DNA of 64,000 nucleotides from Bacteroidota bacterium (lineage in GTDB: Bacteria > Bacteroidota > Bacteroidia > Chitinophagales > BACL12). The stretch's first letter is position 1, and every line of letters starts with the position of its first letter. The notes under the pieces are model-generated. The model searched no databases. It saw only the letters and a list, made by a program, of their open reading frames with translations, and had not been told where the DNA came from. Positions 1-7,581 of this stretch are shown here, in pieces. Where the stretch lies: NCBI GenBank assembly GCA_029571985.1, contig JAKQVC010000048.1, forward strand, positions 1 to 64,000, in the 5' to 3' direction. Position numbers and translations under genes: made by a program.

Positions 1-29
1 CATTCTTCAAGGGTTTTATTTTCAGACAT
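1..29 (-). CDS. Start of a gene continuing off the left edge (partial)
   Basis: The reverse strand begins an ATG at 29 followed by codons for M-S-E-N-K-T-L-E-E before the window ends. A -7-like box (TAACTTTA, read on the minus strand at 50-43) lies about 14 nt upstream of this ATG, matching the promoter-to-start spacing of other genes here. Only nine codons are visible, so no function can be given. Confidence 0.4.
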
Positions 30-214
30 GTAAAGCCATTTATAAAGTTAAGGTAGCATTTAAATGCTGAATGCCTCATAAACAACCATTGATTTCCAAT
101 ATGCTAACCTTCCCACAACTTACCGACTTCCTGTCTTCCCGGCCTCGTGAATTCCTATATTGACTTTTTGGGAAGGAATAAGGAATGATGCAAAATGGCA
201 TTCCGCTCTTGCGC

Positions 215-378
215 TCGGCTAGATTGCTTCGCCGCTCCTTGTGTCGCGGCTCGCAATGACGGGAACGTGATGAACATACGTGGTTGCAAAGCAACCACCT
301 CACAAACCTACTCCTCGTCATTGCGAGCAAGTCTGCCGGCGCGCAGCAGAGGCAGGCGCAGCGAAGCAATCTAGCCGA
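215..378. repeat. Imperfect inverted repeat, AGATTGCTTCGC / GCGAAGCAATCT type
   Basis: The left arm (215-261) runs from TCGGCTAGATTGCTTCGC to CTCGCAATGACG. The right arm (316-378) is its reverse complement at both ends, with a longer and different centre rich in GCAGGC/GCCGGC. The ends match a repeat type I know to be common in intergenic DNA of many bacteria (CATTGCGAG...GAAGCAATC). The two arms differ only in their middles, as if different short inserts had entered the same parent repeat. Confidence 0.75.
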
Positions 379-653
379 TCAGTTTGGTGAACGGTGAGTG
401 GTGAGTGCTTGCTATGAAGTGAAGCTTTTGTAGCGCAGCGGAAAAAGATTCTACTTCATAAGTGAATAGTGGTTCGAAATTGCATCAACATCATACCCAA
501 TTTTTTTCACGCAGAGACGCAGAGCCGCAGAGCTCTAAATTTAGTCCGTAGGACCTTTGCATTTGTCTCACTACCCACTACTCACTACCTTTTGAATGAG
601 GAATAAGGAATGAGGAATGAGGAATAAGTTCGGTAGCTGGGTAGCCTTCCAGC

Positions 654-724
654 CTGCTACCTGATACCTGCTACCTGATACCTGCTACCTGATACCTGCT
701 ACCTGATACCTGCTACCTGATACC
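654..724. repeat. Tandem 14-nt repeat (CTACCTGATACCTG)
   Basis: About five head-to-tail copies of a 14-nt unit composed of the two related heptamers CTACCTG and ATACCTG are visible. The array ends about 210 nt upstream of the protease start. Confidence 0.85.
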
Positions 725-912
725 CCACCCCGCCGCGCGGAGCTTTTGCTTTTGGTTTTGGAGCATCACTGCGTACTTGAAAGAAAACGGACTTTGTGTG
801 GTTTTGAAGGAGTATACTTTAGAACCGGGATTATTTTGTTGACGTTACGGCCATCTTGCCCTGATTTACACAATTGGGGGTTGCGTATTATGGCGAGTAC
901 GCGGCGATTGGT

Positions 913-921
913 TATCTTTAG
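913..921 (+). promoter_or_regulatory. -7 box of the M43 protease gene
   Basis: TATCTTTAG lies 16 nt upstream of the ATG at 938 and matches the Bacteroidota -7 consensus TAnnTTTG except for the last base. It favours 938 over the upstream in-frame ATG at 746. I do not see a good -33 element at the usual spacing. Confidence 0.45.
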
Positions 922-937
922 GCATCATTTCCACATC

Positions 938-3052
938 ATGAGAAAAATTGTTTTACTTTTTGCCCTGCTTGCCGGTGGTTTAATGCCGTTGCATGCGCAG
1001 GTTAACCGTTGCGGCACTACTGAACATGAGGCTCTGTTAAAAGCCAATGACCAGGATTATGAGGTCAAGAAGGCTCGTCGCGAGGCCTTTATCGCAAAGT
1101 ATGCCGATAAATTAGCGGCTGCTAAAATGGAAGGTGGCGAAGAGGTGATTACCATTCCGGTGGTTTTTCACATTGTGTATAATACTGCAGCTGAGAACAT
1201 TTCGGAGGCGCATATTCTTGAACAACTTGATATTTTGAATGCTGATTTTCGTCGCCTGAATGCGGATACAACCGAAACACCGGAACCGTTTCAGGATGTT
1301 GCGGCAGATTTCAATATAGAATTTTGTCTGGCATCCTTCGACCCCGATGGAAACCCGACACCCGGTATTATCCGGTATGAAACGCCGGTTACTTCATTCA
1401 GCGATAATGATGATGTTAAGTTTGCGGATGCGGGTGGTGCAGATGCCTGGCCTGCCGACAGCTACCTCAATTTCTGGGTGTGCGATTTAGGTCCCTGGTT
1501 ATTGGGTTATGCGCAGTTTCCGGGTGGTCCTGCTAATACTGACGGCGTAGTTATTGGTTATCAGTATGTGGGCTATAATGATGCCGGTTATCCGTATAAT
1601 CTCGGACGCACCGCGACACATGAAATTGGCCATTGGCTTGATTTATACCATATCTGGGGCGATGATACTAACTGTGCGGGCAGCGATGTTGTTGGCGACA
1701 CACCTAACCAAAAAGTGGAAACCTATGGTTGTCCGAGTTATCCAAAAACAGACGTATGCTCGGCAACAGCACCTGGAATCATGTTTATGAACTACATGGA
1801 TTATACCGATGATGCCTGTATGAATATGTTTACGCTTAATCAAAAAACACGCGCACGTGCTTTGTTTGAGCCGGGTGGCGACAGATATGCCATGCTTTCG
1901 TCGGATGGTTGTGGATTGCAACCTTATGATGCAGAGGCTTTGGCTGCGCTGCCGGGCGGAACAGTTTGTGATTTGTCGATAACACCCGTGGTAACCATTA
2001 AAAATCGCGGTTTCGAAGTATTGACTTCTCTTGATATTACCTATTCGATAGATGGTGGCACTCCGCTGAATTATGAGTGGACAGGATCCTTGATCAGTGC
2101 GGCTTCCGAAGTAGTTACGTTGCCTGCCGTGGCGACTACCGCTGGTGAGCATACGCTGGAGGTTACCCTGAGTAATCCGAACGGCAATACGGATGCAGAT
2201 GCTACGGATAATGTGGTGAGCACAGAATTTCTGGTGAACACCGGTTCATTAGCACTGCCTTTGGTGGAGGGTTTTGAACCAAGTGGCTTTCCATATGATG
2301 GTTATACGATAAACAATCCGGACGATGATAAAACATGGGCCCGCACCAACTATGGTGCCAGCCTCGGCGATTATTCGATTTACATCAACAACTACAATTA
2401 TGATGCTTCCGGTGAAATAGATGAGTTTGTAGTGCCAGCTTATGATTTTACCGGGTTAACAGAGGTGTTTTTTACATTTGATGTGGCCTATGCCTTATAT
2501 ACGGCAACCGGTGTGTATAGCGACACGCTGGAGGTTTTGGTGAGTGCTGATTGCGGAACAACCTGGTCGAGCCTCTACAAAAAGGCCAACCCTGATTTAC
2601 AAACTACTCCGCCAACTACCAGCAACTTTAAGCCGGAGTCGGATGAATGGCGCACCGAAACCATTGATTTAAGCGCTTACATAGGTGAGCCTCAGGTTTT
2701 TGTGAAATTCCGTAACACAACTGACTATGAAAACAACCTCTATATTGATAATATCAATATCAACGATGGTGAAATAGTGCAGGGAGTAAGTCATGCAACG
2801 GCTTATGCCTTAAACCTCTATCCGAACCCAACGTCAGATAATATAACGCTTCGGTTTAACACGCCTGCCGGTGGTGATTATTCCATTCGCATTACGGATG
2901 TAACCGGTAAATTGGTGTATATCAACACCTTAGCAACTCAGGTATCAGAAAACATGTTGCGCATACCGTCATGGTCGTTTGAAAGTGGTTTATACCATAT
3001 TCAATTGAGCAATGGTGTGGAGCAGATAGGCGCTACGTTTATAAAAGACTGA
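938..3052 (+). CDS. Secreted M43-family (cytophagalysin-like) metalloprotease, T9SS cargo
   Basis: The 704-residue product starts with a signal peptide (MRKIVLLFALLAGGLMPLHAQ), which decides the start; the reading frame extends upstream to 746 but that part is repeat-derived and lacks an export signal. HEIGHWLDLYH at residues 228-238 is the zinc-binding HExxHxxxxxH motif, and NYMDY near 285-289 fits the Met-turn of M43 pappalysin-like peptidases. A CARDB-like beta domain follows (about 342-430), then a jelly-roll-like region, then a T9SS type A sorting domain starting at LNLYPNP (about 624). It should be exported through the outer membrane and act on proteins outside the cell; its substrate is unknown. 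It converges with the downstream phosphopantetheinyl transferase gene, with a shared hairpin terminator between them. Confidence 0.9.
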   Translation: MRKIVLLFALLAGGLMPLHAQVNRCGTTEHEALLKANDQDYEVKKARREAFIAKYADKLAAAKMEGGEEVITIPVVFHIVYNTAAENISEAHILEQLDILNADFRRLNADTTETPEPFQDVAADFNIEFCLASFDPDGNPTPGIIRYETPVTSFSDNDDVKFADAGGADAWPADSYLNFWVCDLGPWLLGYAQFPGGPANTDGVVIGYQYVGYNDAGYPYNLGRTATHEIGHWLDLYHIWGDDTNCAGSDVVGDTPNQKVETYGCPSYPKTDVCSATAPGIMFMNYMDYTDDACMNMFTLNQKTRARALFEPGGDRYAMLSSDGCGLQPYDAEALAALPGGTVCDLSITPVVTIKNRGFEVLTSLDITYSIDGGTPLNYEWTGSLISAASEVVTLPAVATTAGEHTLEVTLSNPNGNTDADATDNVVSTEFLVNTGSLALPLVEGFEPSGFPYDGYTINNPDDDKTWARTNYGASLGDYSIYINNYNYDASGEIDEFVVPAYDFTGLTEVFFTFDVAYALYTATGVYSDTLEVLVSADCGTTWSSLYKKANPDLQTTPPTTSNFKPESDEWRTETIDLSAYIGEPQVFVKFRNTTDYENNLYIDNININDGEIVQGVSHATAYALNLYPNPTSDNITLRFNTPAGGDYSIRITDVTGKLVYINTLATQVSENMLRIPSWSFESGLYHIQLSNGVEQIGATFIKD

Positions 3053-3070
3053 CAATCGACCACTATATCA

Positions 3071-3101
3071 AAAAAGGCTGTTCGAAAGAACGGCCTTTTT
3101 T
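3071..3101. terminator. Bidirectional intrinsic terminator
   Basis: A hairpin with arms AAGGCTGTTC and GAACGGCCTT around a GAAA loop is flanked by A-tract and T-tract. It sits between the convergent protease and phosphopantetheinyl transferase genes and can serve both strands. Confidence 0.85.
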
Positions 3102-3104
3102 AAT

Positions 3105-3767
3105 TCAGGCATCGAGGGCCCGTTTTTCCTTTTCGACGCCTACAACGAGGATGAAGGCTTCGGTGAAGCTGTAATGGAGGAGATAGTCTTCTACCCTGCC
3201 ATTTTTCATCAGTACGCCATAAATATCTCCGCGTGGTGCCAGCTGAAAGGGTTTTATAAACATATCGTCGCGGAATTCGAGTTTCCGCTTGCCGTAAATT
3301 TTATAGATGACCTCTTTAGCGCCCCAGTATACCATAAGTTGACGAAGAGATTTATCGCCCGAAATCTGCTCTAACTCAATCTGGGAGAGAAATTTGCGGC
3401 TAATGGGGGTGATATCCCTGTCGGTTGTTTCGATGTCGATTCCAACGGCACAATTCCGCGACACCATGGCGGCTGCGTAGGTATCGCAATGGGAGATACT
3501 GACGAAAATATCGTCGTTGGCGACAAAAGGTTTGCCATATTCATCGAAGAGGAGTTCGACAAACTCGTTGGTATTGAGCAGTAATTTAAGCAGATATCTG
3601 CTTGCCAGCCAGGTGAGTTTGCGGCGGGGATGGGTGATATTATCGAGGTAGTTCTGCTCCCAATCGTTCAGGATTAAGCCGGCCCGATAGAAATCCGGTG
3701 TTTCCTCAATTTTCCAAACCGCGTATTCAGCCAGTTGCTGATAATTTTCCCTAAGCACGAGGGCCAT
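3105..3767 (-). CDS. 4'-phosphopantetheinyl transferase (Sfp-type)
   Basis: This family moves the phosphopantetheine arm of coenzyme A onto a serine of acyl or peptidyl carrier proteins, turning them into active holo forms. The 220-residue protein shows the family motifs in order: SISHC at 90-94, GIDIE at 109-113 (D111 and E113 likely bind magnesium) and WGAKEVIYK at 148-156. Length suits the Sfp/HetI-like group rather than the shorter AcpS group. No carrier protein or synthase gene lies nearby, so the partner is unknown. A -7-like box (TAAATTCG on the minus strand, 3794-3787) lies about 20 nt upstream of the ATG, back-to-back with the promoter of the small gene at 3875. Confidence 0.9.
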   Translation of the reverse strand: MALVLRENYQQLAEYAVWKIEETPDFYRAGLILNDWEQNYLDNITHPRRKLTWLASRYLLKLLLNTNEFVELLFDEYGKPFVANDDIFVSISHCDTYAAAMVSRNCAVGIDIETTDRDITPISRKFLSQIELEQISGDKSLRQLMVYWGAKEVIYKIYGKRKLEFRDDMFIKPFQLAPRGDIYGVLMKNGRVEDYLLHYSFTEAFILVVGVEKEKRALDA

Positions 3768-3786
3768 AATGAACAGAATAAGGGCA

Positions 3787-3794
3787 CGAATTTA
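3787..3794 (-). promoter_or_regulatory. -7 box for the phosphopantetheinyl transferase gene
   Basis: Read on the minus strand the sequence is TAAATTCG, one base off TAnnTTTG, placed 20 nt before the ATG. Confidence 0.4.
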
Positions 3795-3823
3795 CCTGAA
3801 ATCGGGATAGCGCGATAAATTAA

Positions 3824-3855
3824 TTTGCACAGGGTATTGAATAGTAGTATCTTAG
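3824..3855 (+). promoter_or_regulatory. Bacteroidota-type promoter, TTTG-N20-TATCTTAG
   Basis: TTTG at 3824-3827 and TATCTTAG at 3848-3855 are separated by 20 nt, the spacing expected for the Bacteroidota housekeeping sigma factor. The ATG at 3875 follows 19 nt later. Confidence 0.55.
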
Positions 3856-3874
3856 TGATACACATACACACACT

Positions 3875-4096
3875 ATGTTCAAATTTTTTCAATTTATCCG
3901 CTCCGAACAGGAGACGATTCATATAGAGGTACCCAAAGACCTGAAGGGCAAGCTGGTAGAGATTATCATCCAGGAAAAGGCTCCTGATCCTGACACCAAA
4001 CTCGACCCCGAATCTGAAGAACAAATGGCCCAAAAACAAGCCGAACTTAAACTGATGGACGATATGCGTAATCAGTTGAATGTTTGGGATATGTGA
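3875..4096 (+). CDS. Small acidic protein of unknown function
   Basis: The 73-residue product begins MFKFFQFIRSEQETIHIEVP and ends with a charged, probably helical segment. I do not recognise a family. The N-terminal half alternates as expected for a few beta strands (ETIHIEVPKDLKGKLVEIII), somewhat like short toxin-antitoxin-associated or DUF proteins that act on an EVP strand, but this is not enough for a name. A well-spaced promoter precedes it, which is the main reason to accept it as a gene. The intergenic repeat block begins five bases after its stop codon. Confidence 0.55.
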   Translation: MFKFFQFIRSEQETIHIEVPKDLKGKLVEIIIQEKAPDPDTKLDPESEEQMAQKQAELKLMDDMRNQLNVWDM

Positions 4097-4123
4097 CCTA
4101 TTAGCCGACGTAGCGTAGCGAAG

Positions 4124-4139
4124 TCCCGAGTACTTGGGA
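4124..4139. repeat. 16-nt hairpin TCCCGAGTACTTGGGA
   Basis: Six-base arms flank the loop GTAC, with one G-T wobble. It interrupts a TTAGCCGA octamer array and is preceded by the word GTAGCGAAG. Confidence 0.8.
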
Positions 4140-4225
4140 TTAGCCGATTGCATGATTAGCCGATTAGCCAATTAGCCGATTAGCCGATGGAATGCAGATG
4201 TGAGGATTAGCCGATTAGCCGATTT

Positions 4226-4400
4226 GAAAGACAAGTGTGTGAATGAGAAAGTGTGCGAGTGTGCGGATGATTAGGTGAATGATGAGATATTGTTAATTGA
4301 AATAATAAAACATGATTCAAGAATAACTGGTGATCGTAAGTAGAATGTATCGCCCTATCTGCGACGTTAGGAGTGGAGAGGGAGGGGTGAGGCAAGGGAA
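4226..4400. repeat. Dispersed ~170-nt repeat, copy 1
   Basis: The unit runs from a GTGTGCGA-rich head through GATATTGTTAATTGAAATAA and ATCGCCCT to GAGGGAGGGGTGAGGCAAGG. Closely similar copies are at 6324-6502, 6541-6723 and 42459-42622. Confidence 0.85.
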
Positions 4401-4468
4401 AAGGCAATTAGCCGATGAAATGCAGACGGAATGCAGAAGTGTCGATTAGCCGACGTTGCGTAGCGAAG

Positions 4469-4484
4469 TCCCGAGTACTTGGGA
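4469..4484. repeat. 16-nt hairpin TCCCGAGTACTTGGGA
   Basis: This is a second copy of the hairpin seen at 4124, again preceded by GTAGCGAAG and placed after a TTAGCCGA word. Confidence 0.8.
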
Positions 4485-4515
4485 TTAGACGGAAAATGCA
4501 AGTGTGAAAGTGTGG

Positions 4516-4531
4516 TTCGCCTGGCGGCGAA
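4516..4531. repeat. 16-nt hairpin TTCGCCTGGCGGCGAA
   Basis: Arms TTCGCC and GGCGAA flank the loop TGGC. The left flank AAGTGTGG is shared with the copy at 42710 and, in reverse orientation, with the TCCGCC hairpin at 12072. Confidence 0.75.
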
Positions 4532-4578
4532 ATGCCGTGTGGAAGTGTGGGATGATTCGCCAACGTAGCGAGGAAAAG

Positions 4579-4594
4579 TCACGAGTATCCGGGA
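4579..4594. repeat. Decayed 16-nt hairpin TCACGAGTATCCGGGA
   Basis: This resembles TCCCGAGTACTCGGGA with three changes that weaken the arms. The preceding word GTAGCGAGGAAAAG corresponds to the GTAGCGAAG flank of intact copies. Confidence 0.5.
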
Positions 4595-4757
4595 TAGAAT
4601 CCAGACGAGCGGGTGTTCTGAGGGAGTGTTCAATGGTTTATCTCAAATGCCTTCCTTATTCCTTATTCCTCATTCCTCATTCCTCTTTCCTTATTCCTAG
4701 TAAAAAGCTCCAACCGCCATCAAATCCATCTACCACGACGCAAGGCCCAACCATAAA

Positions 4758-5051
4758 AGCCCCATAGGGGCGACACACCCACTAACAAGCCTAGAGCCCC
4801 AAAAAACAGCCCCAGCGGGGCGACACAACGTACCATCCGAAGCAAAAATTGTGTGGAGAATGCTTAGCTAGACGGGTACCTGGTATGAATTGAGGCTTTA
4901 GACAATGGAGACAAGACTCTAAACTATTTGTGCGTGAGTAAGCTTGACAGCGATTGGCTGCTCGGTTTTATATTGGCCGTTGTGTCGCCCCGATGGGGCT
5001 GGAACTTCCTTATCGTGGGCTTGTTAGTGGGTGTGTCGCCCCGATGGGGCT
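4758..5051. repeat. Nested inverted repeat (AGCCCC-ATGGGGCT family)
   Basis: An outer pair of about 34 nt (4758-4791 and 5018-5051, one mismatch; ends in AGCCCCATAGGGGCGACAC) encloses an inner pair (about 4811-4829 and 4979-5000; AGCCCCAGCGGGGCGACACA). Each arm also contains its own short GCCCC...GGGGC hairpin. As RNA the whole 290 nt could fold as a long stem. Confidence 0.75.
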
Positions 5052-5319
5052 GGAGTTTCTTTATGGTCGTGTTATTGCGCAGTTTGCCACGGTGGGGCTA
5101 GAGACACTTTTTCTAAGTTTTGATTTTGGGCGTGGTGTCCCCCTAAACTACAGTTGCATTTTAGGTTTCGTTCGATTTTGTTGTTTTGGTGCTTATTGTT
5201 TATTCGACACCATGTAATTAGTTATGTACCAAAATTCCTGACTATTTTATTCCTGATTCCTTATTCCTTATTCCTTATTCCTCTCTCCTATTTCCTCATT
5301 CCTTATTCCTCATTCCTTA

Positions 5320-5349
5320 TTTCTCATTCCCGCTCCTTCCCTATCTTCG
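5320..5349 (+). promoter_or_regulatory. Promoter, TTTC-N18-TATCTTCG, near-leaderless
   Basis: TATCTTCG at 5342-5349 is a one-mismatch -7 box, with TTTC 18 nt upstream. Only 7 nt separate the box from the ATG at 5357, so transcripts would have almost no leader. Confidence 0.5.
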
Positions 5350-5356
5350 CAGCCGG

Positions 5357-6286
5357 ATGTTGCTTCCTTCGAGTGTTACGGTTACTTTGAAACAGCGGTA
5401 TAGTGGACATACGGCGGGCGTATTTGCTTTGGCTGAGGGTTTGGATGAGGCTACTTTTTTAAGTGGTGGCGGAGATGGCGTTATTGCGCAGTGGAAAATG
5501 GATGGAAGTGCTGATGCCACAGGCATTGCCAGGGTGCCGGGGAATATTTTTTCTTTGCTGCCTCTCCCCGACCGGCATTTGATTTTGGCAGGAGATTTGC
5601 ATGGAGGTTTACATAGTATTGATACCCGCACCAGTACGGAGGTGAATCGCTTTGCCTGGGATGGAGGTGCCGTATATGCAATTGAGCGACTTTCCGACGC
5701 ACACGTAGCCCTTTGCTCAGGCACTGGAAACCTGGTTATCCGGAATGTGCATACGCATACTACAGAGCAGGTTATTGCGGTGTCGTCACAATCGCTCAGA
5801 GGTATTTCAACAGATAAAACCCGCCGTCGTCTGGCCATTGCCTCCAGCGACCATGGCGTGCACATTCTGGATGCCGATACTTTCAAAACCGATCACATCC
5901 TCAAGCAGCATACGAACAGCGTTTTTTGCGTCAGGTGGTCGCCCGATGGCAAATGGCTGCTCTCCGGCTCACGGGATGCCCAATTGATGATCTGGGATGC
6001 CGAAACATTACAACTGGAACAACAGATTCCAGCCCACATGTTTACCATTAACGACATACAGTTTAGTCCCGACGGTCGGTTATTTGCCACAGCCGGTCGC
6101 GACAAACACATCAAAATCTGGGATGCTGAAACCTTTACCCTCCTGAAAGTATTGGATGTGGAAAAGTATGACGGACACCGAAATTCCGTGAATAAGTTAT
6201 TTTGGAGCACCTCAACAAACACCCTAATTTCGTGCGGCGATGATAGGATGGTGATGAGGTGGGAGATTCATCGATTAGCCGATTAG
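5357..6286 (+). CDS. WD40-repeat beta-propeller protein
   Basis: The 309-residue protein is made of WD40 repeats: GH and WD pairs such as SGHTAGVFAL, HTNSVFCVRWSPDGKWLLSG, DAQLMIWDAETLQL and DKHIKIWDAETFTL recur at about 40-residue spacing. No signal peptide is visible, so it is probably cytoplasmic and acts as a protein-interaction scaffold; its partner is unknown. The last five residues (HRLAD) and the stop TAG are encoded by the start of a CGATTAGCC repeat array, so the natural C-terminus was probably overwritten just after MRWEI. The start is supported by the -7 box directly upstream. Confidence 0.85.
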   Translation: MLLPSSVTVTLKQRYSGHTAGVFALAEGLDEATFLSGGGDGVIAQWKMDGSADATGIARVPGNIFSLLPLPDRHLILAGDLHGGLHSIDTRTSTEVNRFAWDGGAVYAIERLSDAHVALCSGTGNLVIRNVHTHTTEQVIAVSSQSLRGISTDKTRRRLAIASSDHGVHILDADTFKTDHILKQHTNSVFCVRWSPDGKWLLSGSRDAQLMIWDAETLQLEQQIPAHMFTINDIQFSPDGRLFATAGRDKHIKIWDAETFTLLKVLDVEKYDGHRNSVNKLFWSTSTNTLISCGDDRMVMRWEIHRLAD

Positions 6287-6323
6287 CCGATTAGCCAATT
6301 AGCCGATTAGCCAATTAGCCGAT

Positions 6324-6502
6324 GAAAGACAAGTGTGCGAATTAGGAAATGTGCGAATGTGCGGATGGTTAGGTGAATGATTAGATATTGTTAATTGAAA
6401 TAATAAAACTTGATTCAAGAATAACTGGTGTTCGTATGTAGAATGGATCGCCCTCTCTATGACGATAGGAATGGAGAGGGAGGGGTGAGGCAAGGAAAAG
6501 GC
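6324..6502. repeat. Dispersed ~170-nt repeat, copy 2
   Basis: It matches copy 1 along its full length, with scattered substitutions in the GTGTGCGA head and the ATCGCCCTCTCT core. Confidence 0.85.
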
Positions 6503-6540
6503 AGATTAGCCAATTAGCCGATTAGCCGATGAAATGCAAA

Positions 6541-6723
6541 TGTGCGAATGAAGAAGTGTGGGAGTGTGCGGATGATAAGATATTGTTAATTGAAATAATT
6601 AAGTTCGATTCAGGATTCACTGGTGTTCGTATGTAGAATGGATCGCCCTCTCTGCGACGTTAGGAGGCTTGCCACTCCGACGAAGGAGGTGTGGGGAGAG
6701 GGAGGGGTGAGGCAAGGAAAAAG
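6541..6723. repeat. Dispersed ~170-nt repeat, copy 3 with an internal insertion
   Basis: It follows copy 2 but carries about 25 extra bases (6667-6691, beginning GCTTGCCACTCCGACGAAGG) between TTAGGAG and GGAGAGGG. The insertion can form a small CACTCC/GGAGGTG hairpin. Confidence 0.8.
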
Positions 6724-6812
6724 CAGATTAGCCAATTAGCTGATTAGCCGATTAGCCGATGAAATGCAGACGGAATGCAGATGTGAGGATTAGCCGACGT
6801 AGCGAAGCGGAG

Positions 6813-6828
6813 TCCCGAGTACTCGGGA
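6813..6828. repeat. 16-nt hairpin TCCCGAGTACTCGGGA
   Basis: This is a perfect palindrome with arms TCCCGA and TCGGGA around GTAC. It is preceded by GTAGCGAAGCGGAG, as at 42663. Confidence 0.85.
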
Positions 6829-6957
6829 TGAAATGCAAATGTGCGAATGAAGAAGTTTGGGAGTGTGCAAATGATTAGGCGGCAGATTGGATAGTGCAGG
6901 AACTACCGATACTGATATTAATCAGCACAAATGTTAAAGTATGAGAAACAGCCCGGC

Positions 6958-7024
6958 ACCTGAACACATGAACACCTGAACACCTGAACACACGAATCCG
7001 CCGTACGGCGGAAACACCTGAACA
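6958..7024. repeat. TGAACACC octamer array with embedded hairpin
   Basis: Variants of TGAACAC(C/A) repeat about six times, interrupted at 6997 by the 16-nt hairpin. A second array with the same hairpin at the same point in the word series lies at 12218-12284. Confidence 0.8.
6997..7012. repeat. 16-nt hairpin TCCGCCGTACGGCGGA
   Basis: This is a perfect palindrome with arms TCCGCC and GGCGGA around GTAC, placed inside the TGAACACC array. Confidence 0.85.
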
Positions 7025-7044
7025 CAAAAAACAACAAAACAACA

Positions 7045-7581
7045 ATGATACTCACTGACAAAGAAATTCAAAGTGCAATTGCACAGGGTACTATTTTAAT
7101 TGAGCCTTATCGTCCGGATTGTTTAGGGACGAATTCTTATGATGTGCATTTAGGTCGCTATTTAGCGGTTTATAAGAACCATATTTTGGATGCGAAGAAG
7201 CATAATGAAATTGAAGAAATTATTATTCCGGATGAAGGCTTTGTGATACATCCGGGAATCTTATATCTCGGCGTAACGGAAGAATATACCGAAACACATG
7301 CACATGTGCCTTTTTTGGAAGGTAAATCCTCTGTAGGTCGCCTGGGTATTGATATTCATGCTACTGCGGGTAAGGGTGATGTTGGGTTTTGTAATACCTG
7401 GACATTAGAAATTTCGTGTGCACAGCCGGTGCGTATATATGCGGGGATGCCTATCGGGCAGTTGATTTATTTTGAAGTGAAAGGTGATATCACGAATTAT
7501 TACAATAAGAAAGAAAATGCGAAATATGTGAATCGCACGATTCGTCCGGTGGAGAGTATGATGTGGAAGAATAAGTTCTGA
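7045..7581 (+). CDS. dcd: dCTP deaminase
   Basis: The enzyme removes the amino group from dCTP to give dUTP, feeding thymidylate synthesis in the cytoplasm. The 178-residue protein has the trimeric dUTPase-like fold signature: GKSSVGRLGIDIHATAG at 93-109 and the TLEIS segment with the likely catalytic glutamate E122, corresponding to E138 of the E. coli enzyme. Its length is close to the usual 180-195. The ATG follows an A-rich leader (AACAACAAAACAACA) typical of Bacteroidota starts, which lack a strong Shine-Dalgarno. A GTGCGGACGTG repeat begins at the stop codon. Confidence 0.93.
   Translation: MILTDKEIQSAIAQGTILIEPYRPDCLGTNSYDVHLGRYLAVYKNHILDAKKHNEIEEIIIPDEGFVIHPGILYLGVTEEYTETHAHVPFLEGKSSVGRLGIDIHATAGKGDVGFCNTWTLEISCAQPVRIYAGMPIGQLIYFEVKGDITNYYNKKENAKYVNRTIRPVESMMWKNKF

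Larger units (their letters stand above)
30..937. other. Repeat-rich intergenic region
   Basis: I see no convincing gene in these 900 bases. The stretch holds a large imperfect inverted repeat (215-378), a CGCAGAG-type word run near 511-536, five tandem GAATGAG/GAATAAG heptamers (594-628), and about five copies of a 14-nt unit made of CTACCTG and ATACCTG (654-724). The last 25 bases carry the promoter of the protease gene that starts at 938. Confidence 0.7.
4097..5356. other. Repeat-filled intergenic region
   Basis: These 1.26 kb hold no supported gene. From left to right there are TTAGCCGA octamer arrays (4098-4223, again near 4406-4452), a copy of the dispersed ~170-nt repeat (4226-4400), four 16-nt hairpins (4124, 4469, 4516, 4579), ATTCCTC/ATTCCTT heptamer arrays (4651-4699 and 5252-5331) and a nested inverted repeat of the GCCCC(G/T)ATGGGGC type (4758-5051). 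Short open frames inside it follow repeat sequence and are not considered real. Confidence 0.75.
6287..7044. other. Repeat-filled intergenic region
   Basis: No gene is supported here. The region contains TTAGCCGA/TTAGCCAA arrays (from 6272), two copies of the dispersed ~170-nt repeat (6324-6502 and 6541-6723), hairpins at 6813 and 6997, and a TGAACACC octamer array (6958-7024) that stops 20 nt before the dCTP deaminase start. The dispersed copies are separated only by octamer arrays, which suggests serial duplication. Confidence 0.75.

Noticed and set aside
76-369. Open frame of 97 codons on the minus strand
   Set aside because: It lies across the inverted repeat at 215-378 and has no promoter or recognisable domain.
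654-724. CRISPR array
   Set aside because: The units are 14 nt or less with no spacers and no cas genes nearby, so they are simple tandem repeats. The same holds for the TTAGCCGA, TGAACACC and CACCACT arrays.
746-937. Longer N-terminus of the M43 protease
   Set aside because: The 64 extra residues are basic and repeat-derived and would bury the signal peptide; a -7 box at 913 favours the start at 938.
1643-2152. Minus-strand open frame of 169 codons inside the protease gene
   Set aside because: It is antisense to a well-supported metalloprotease and rich in Cys, Arg and His without a pattern, typical of a shadow frame.
4954-5217. Open frame of 87 codons
   Set aside because: It runs through the GCCCCGATGGGGC inverted repeat and repeats its own segments (CVAPMGLE), which marks it as repeat sequence rather than a gene.
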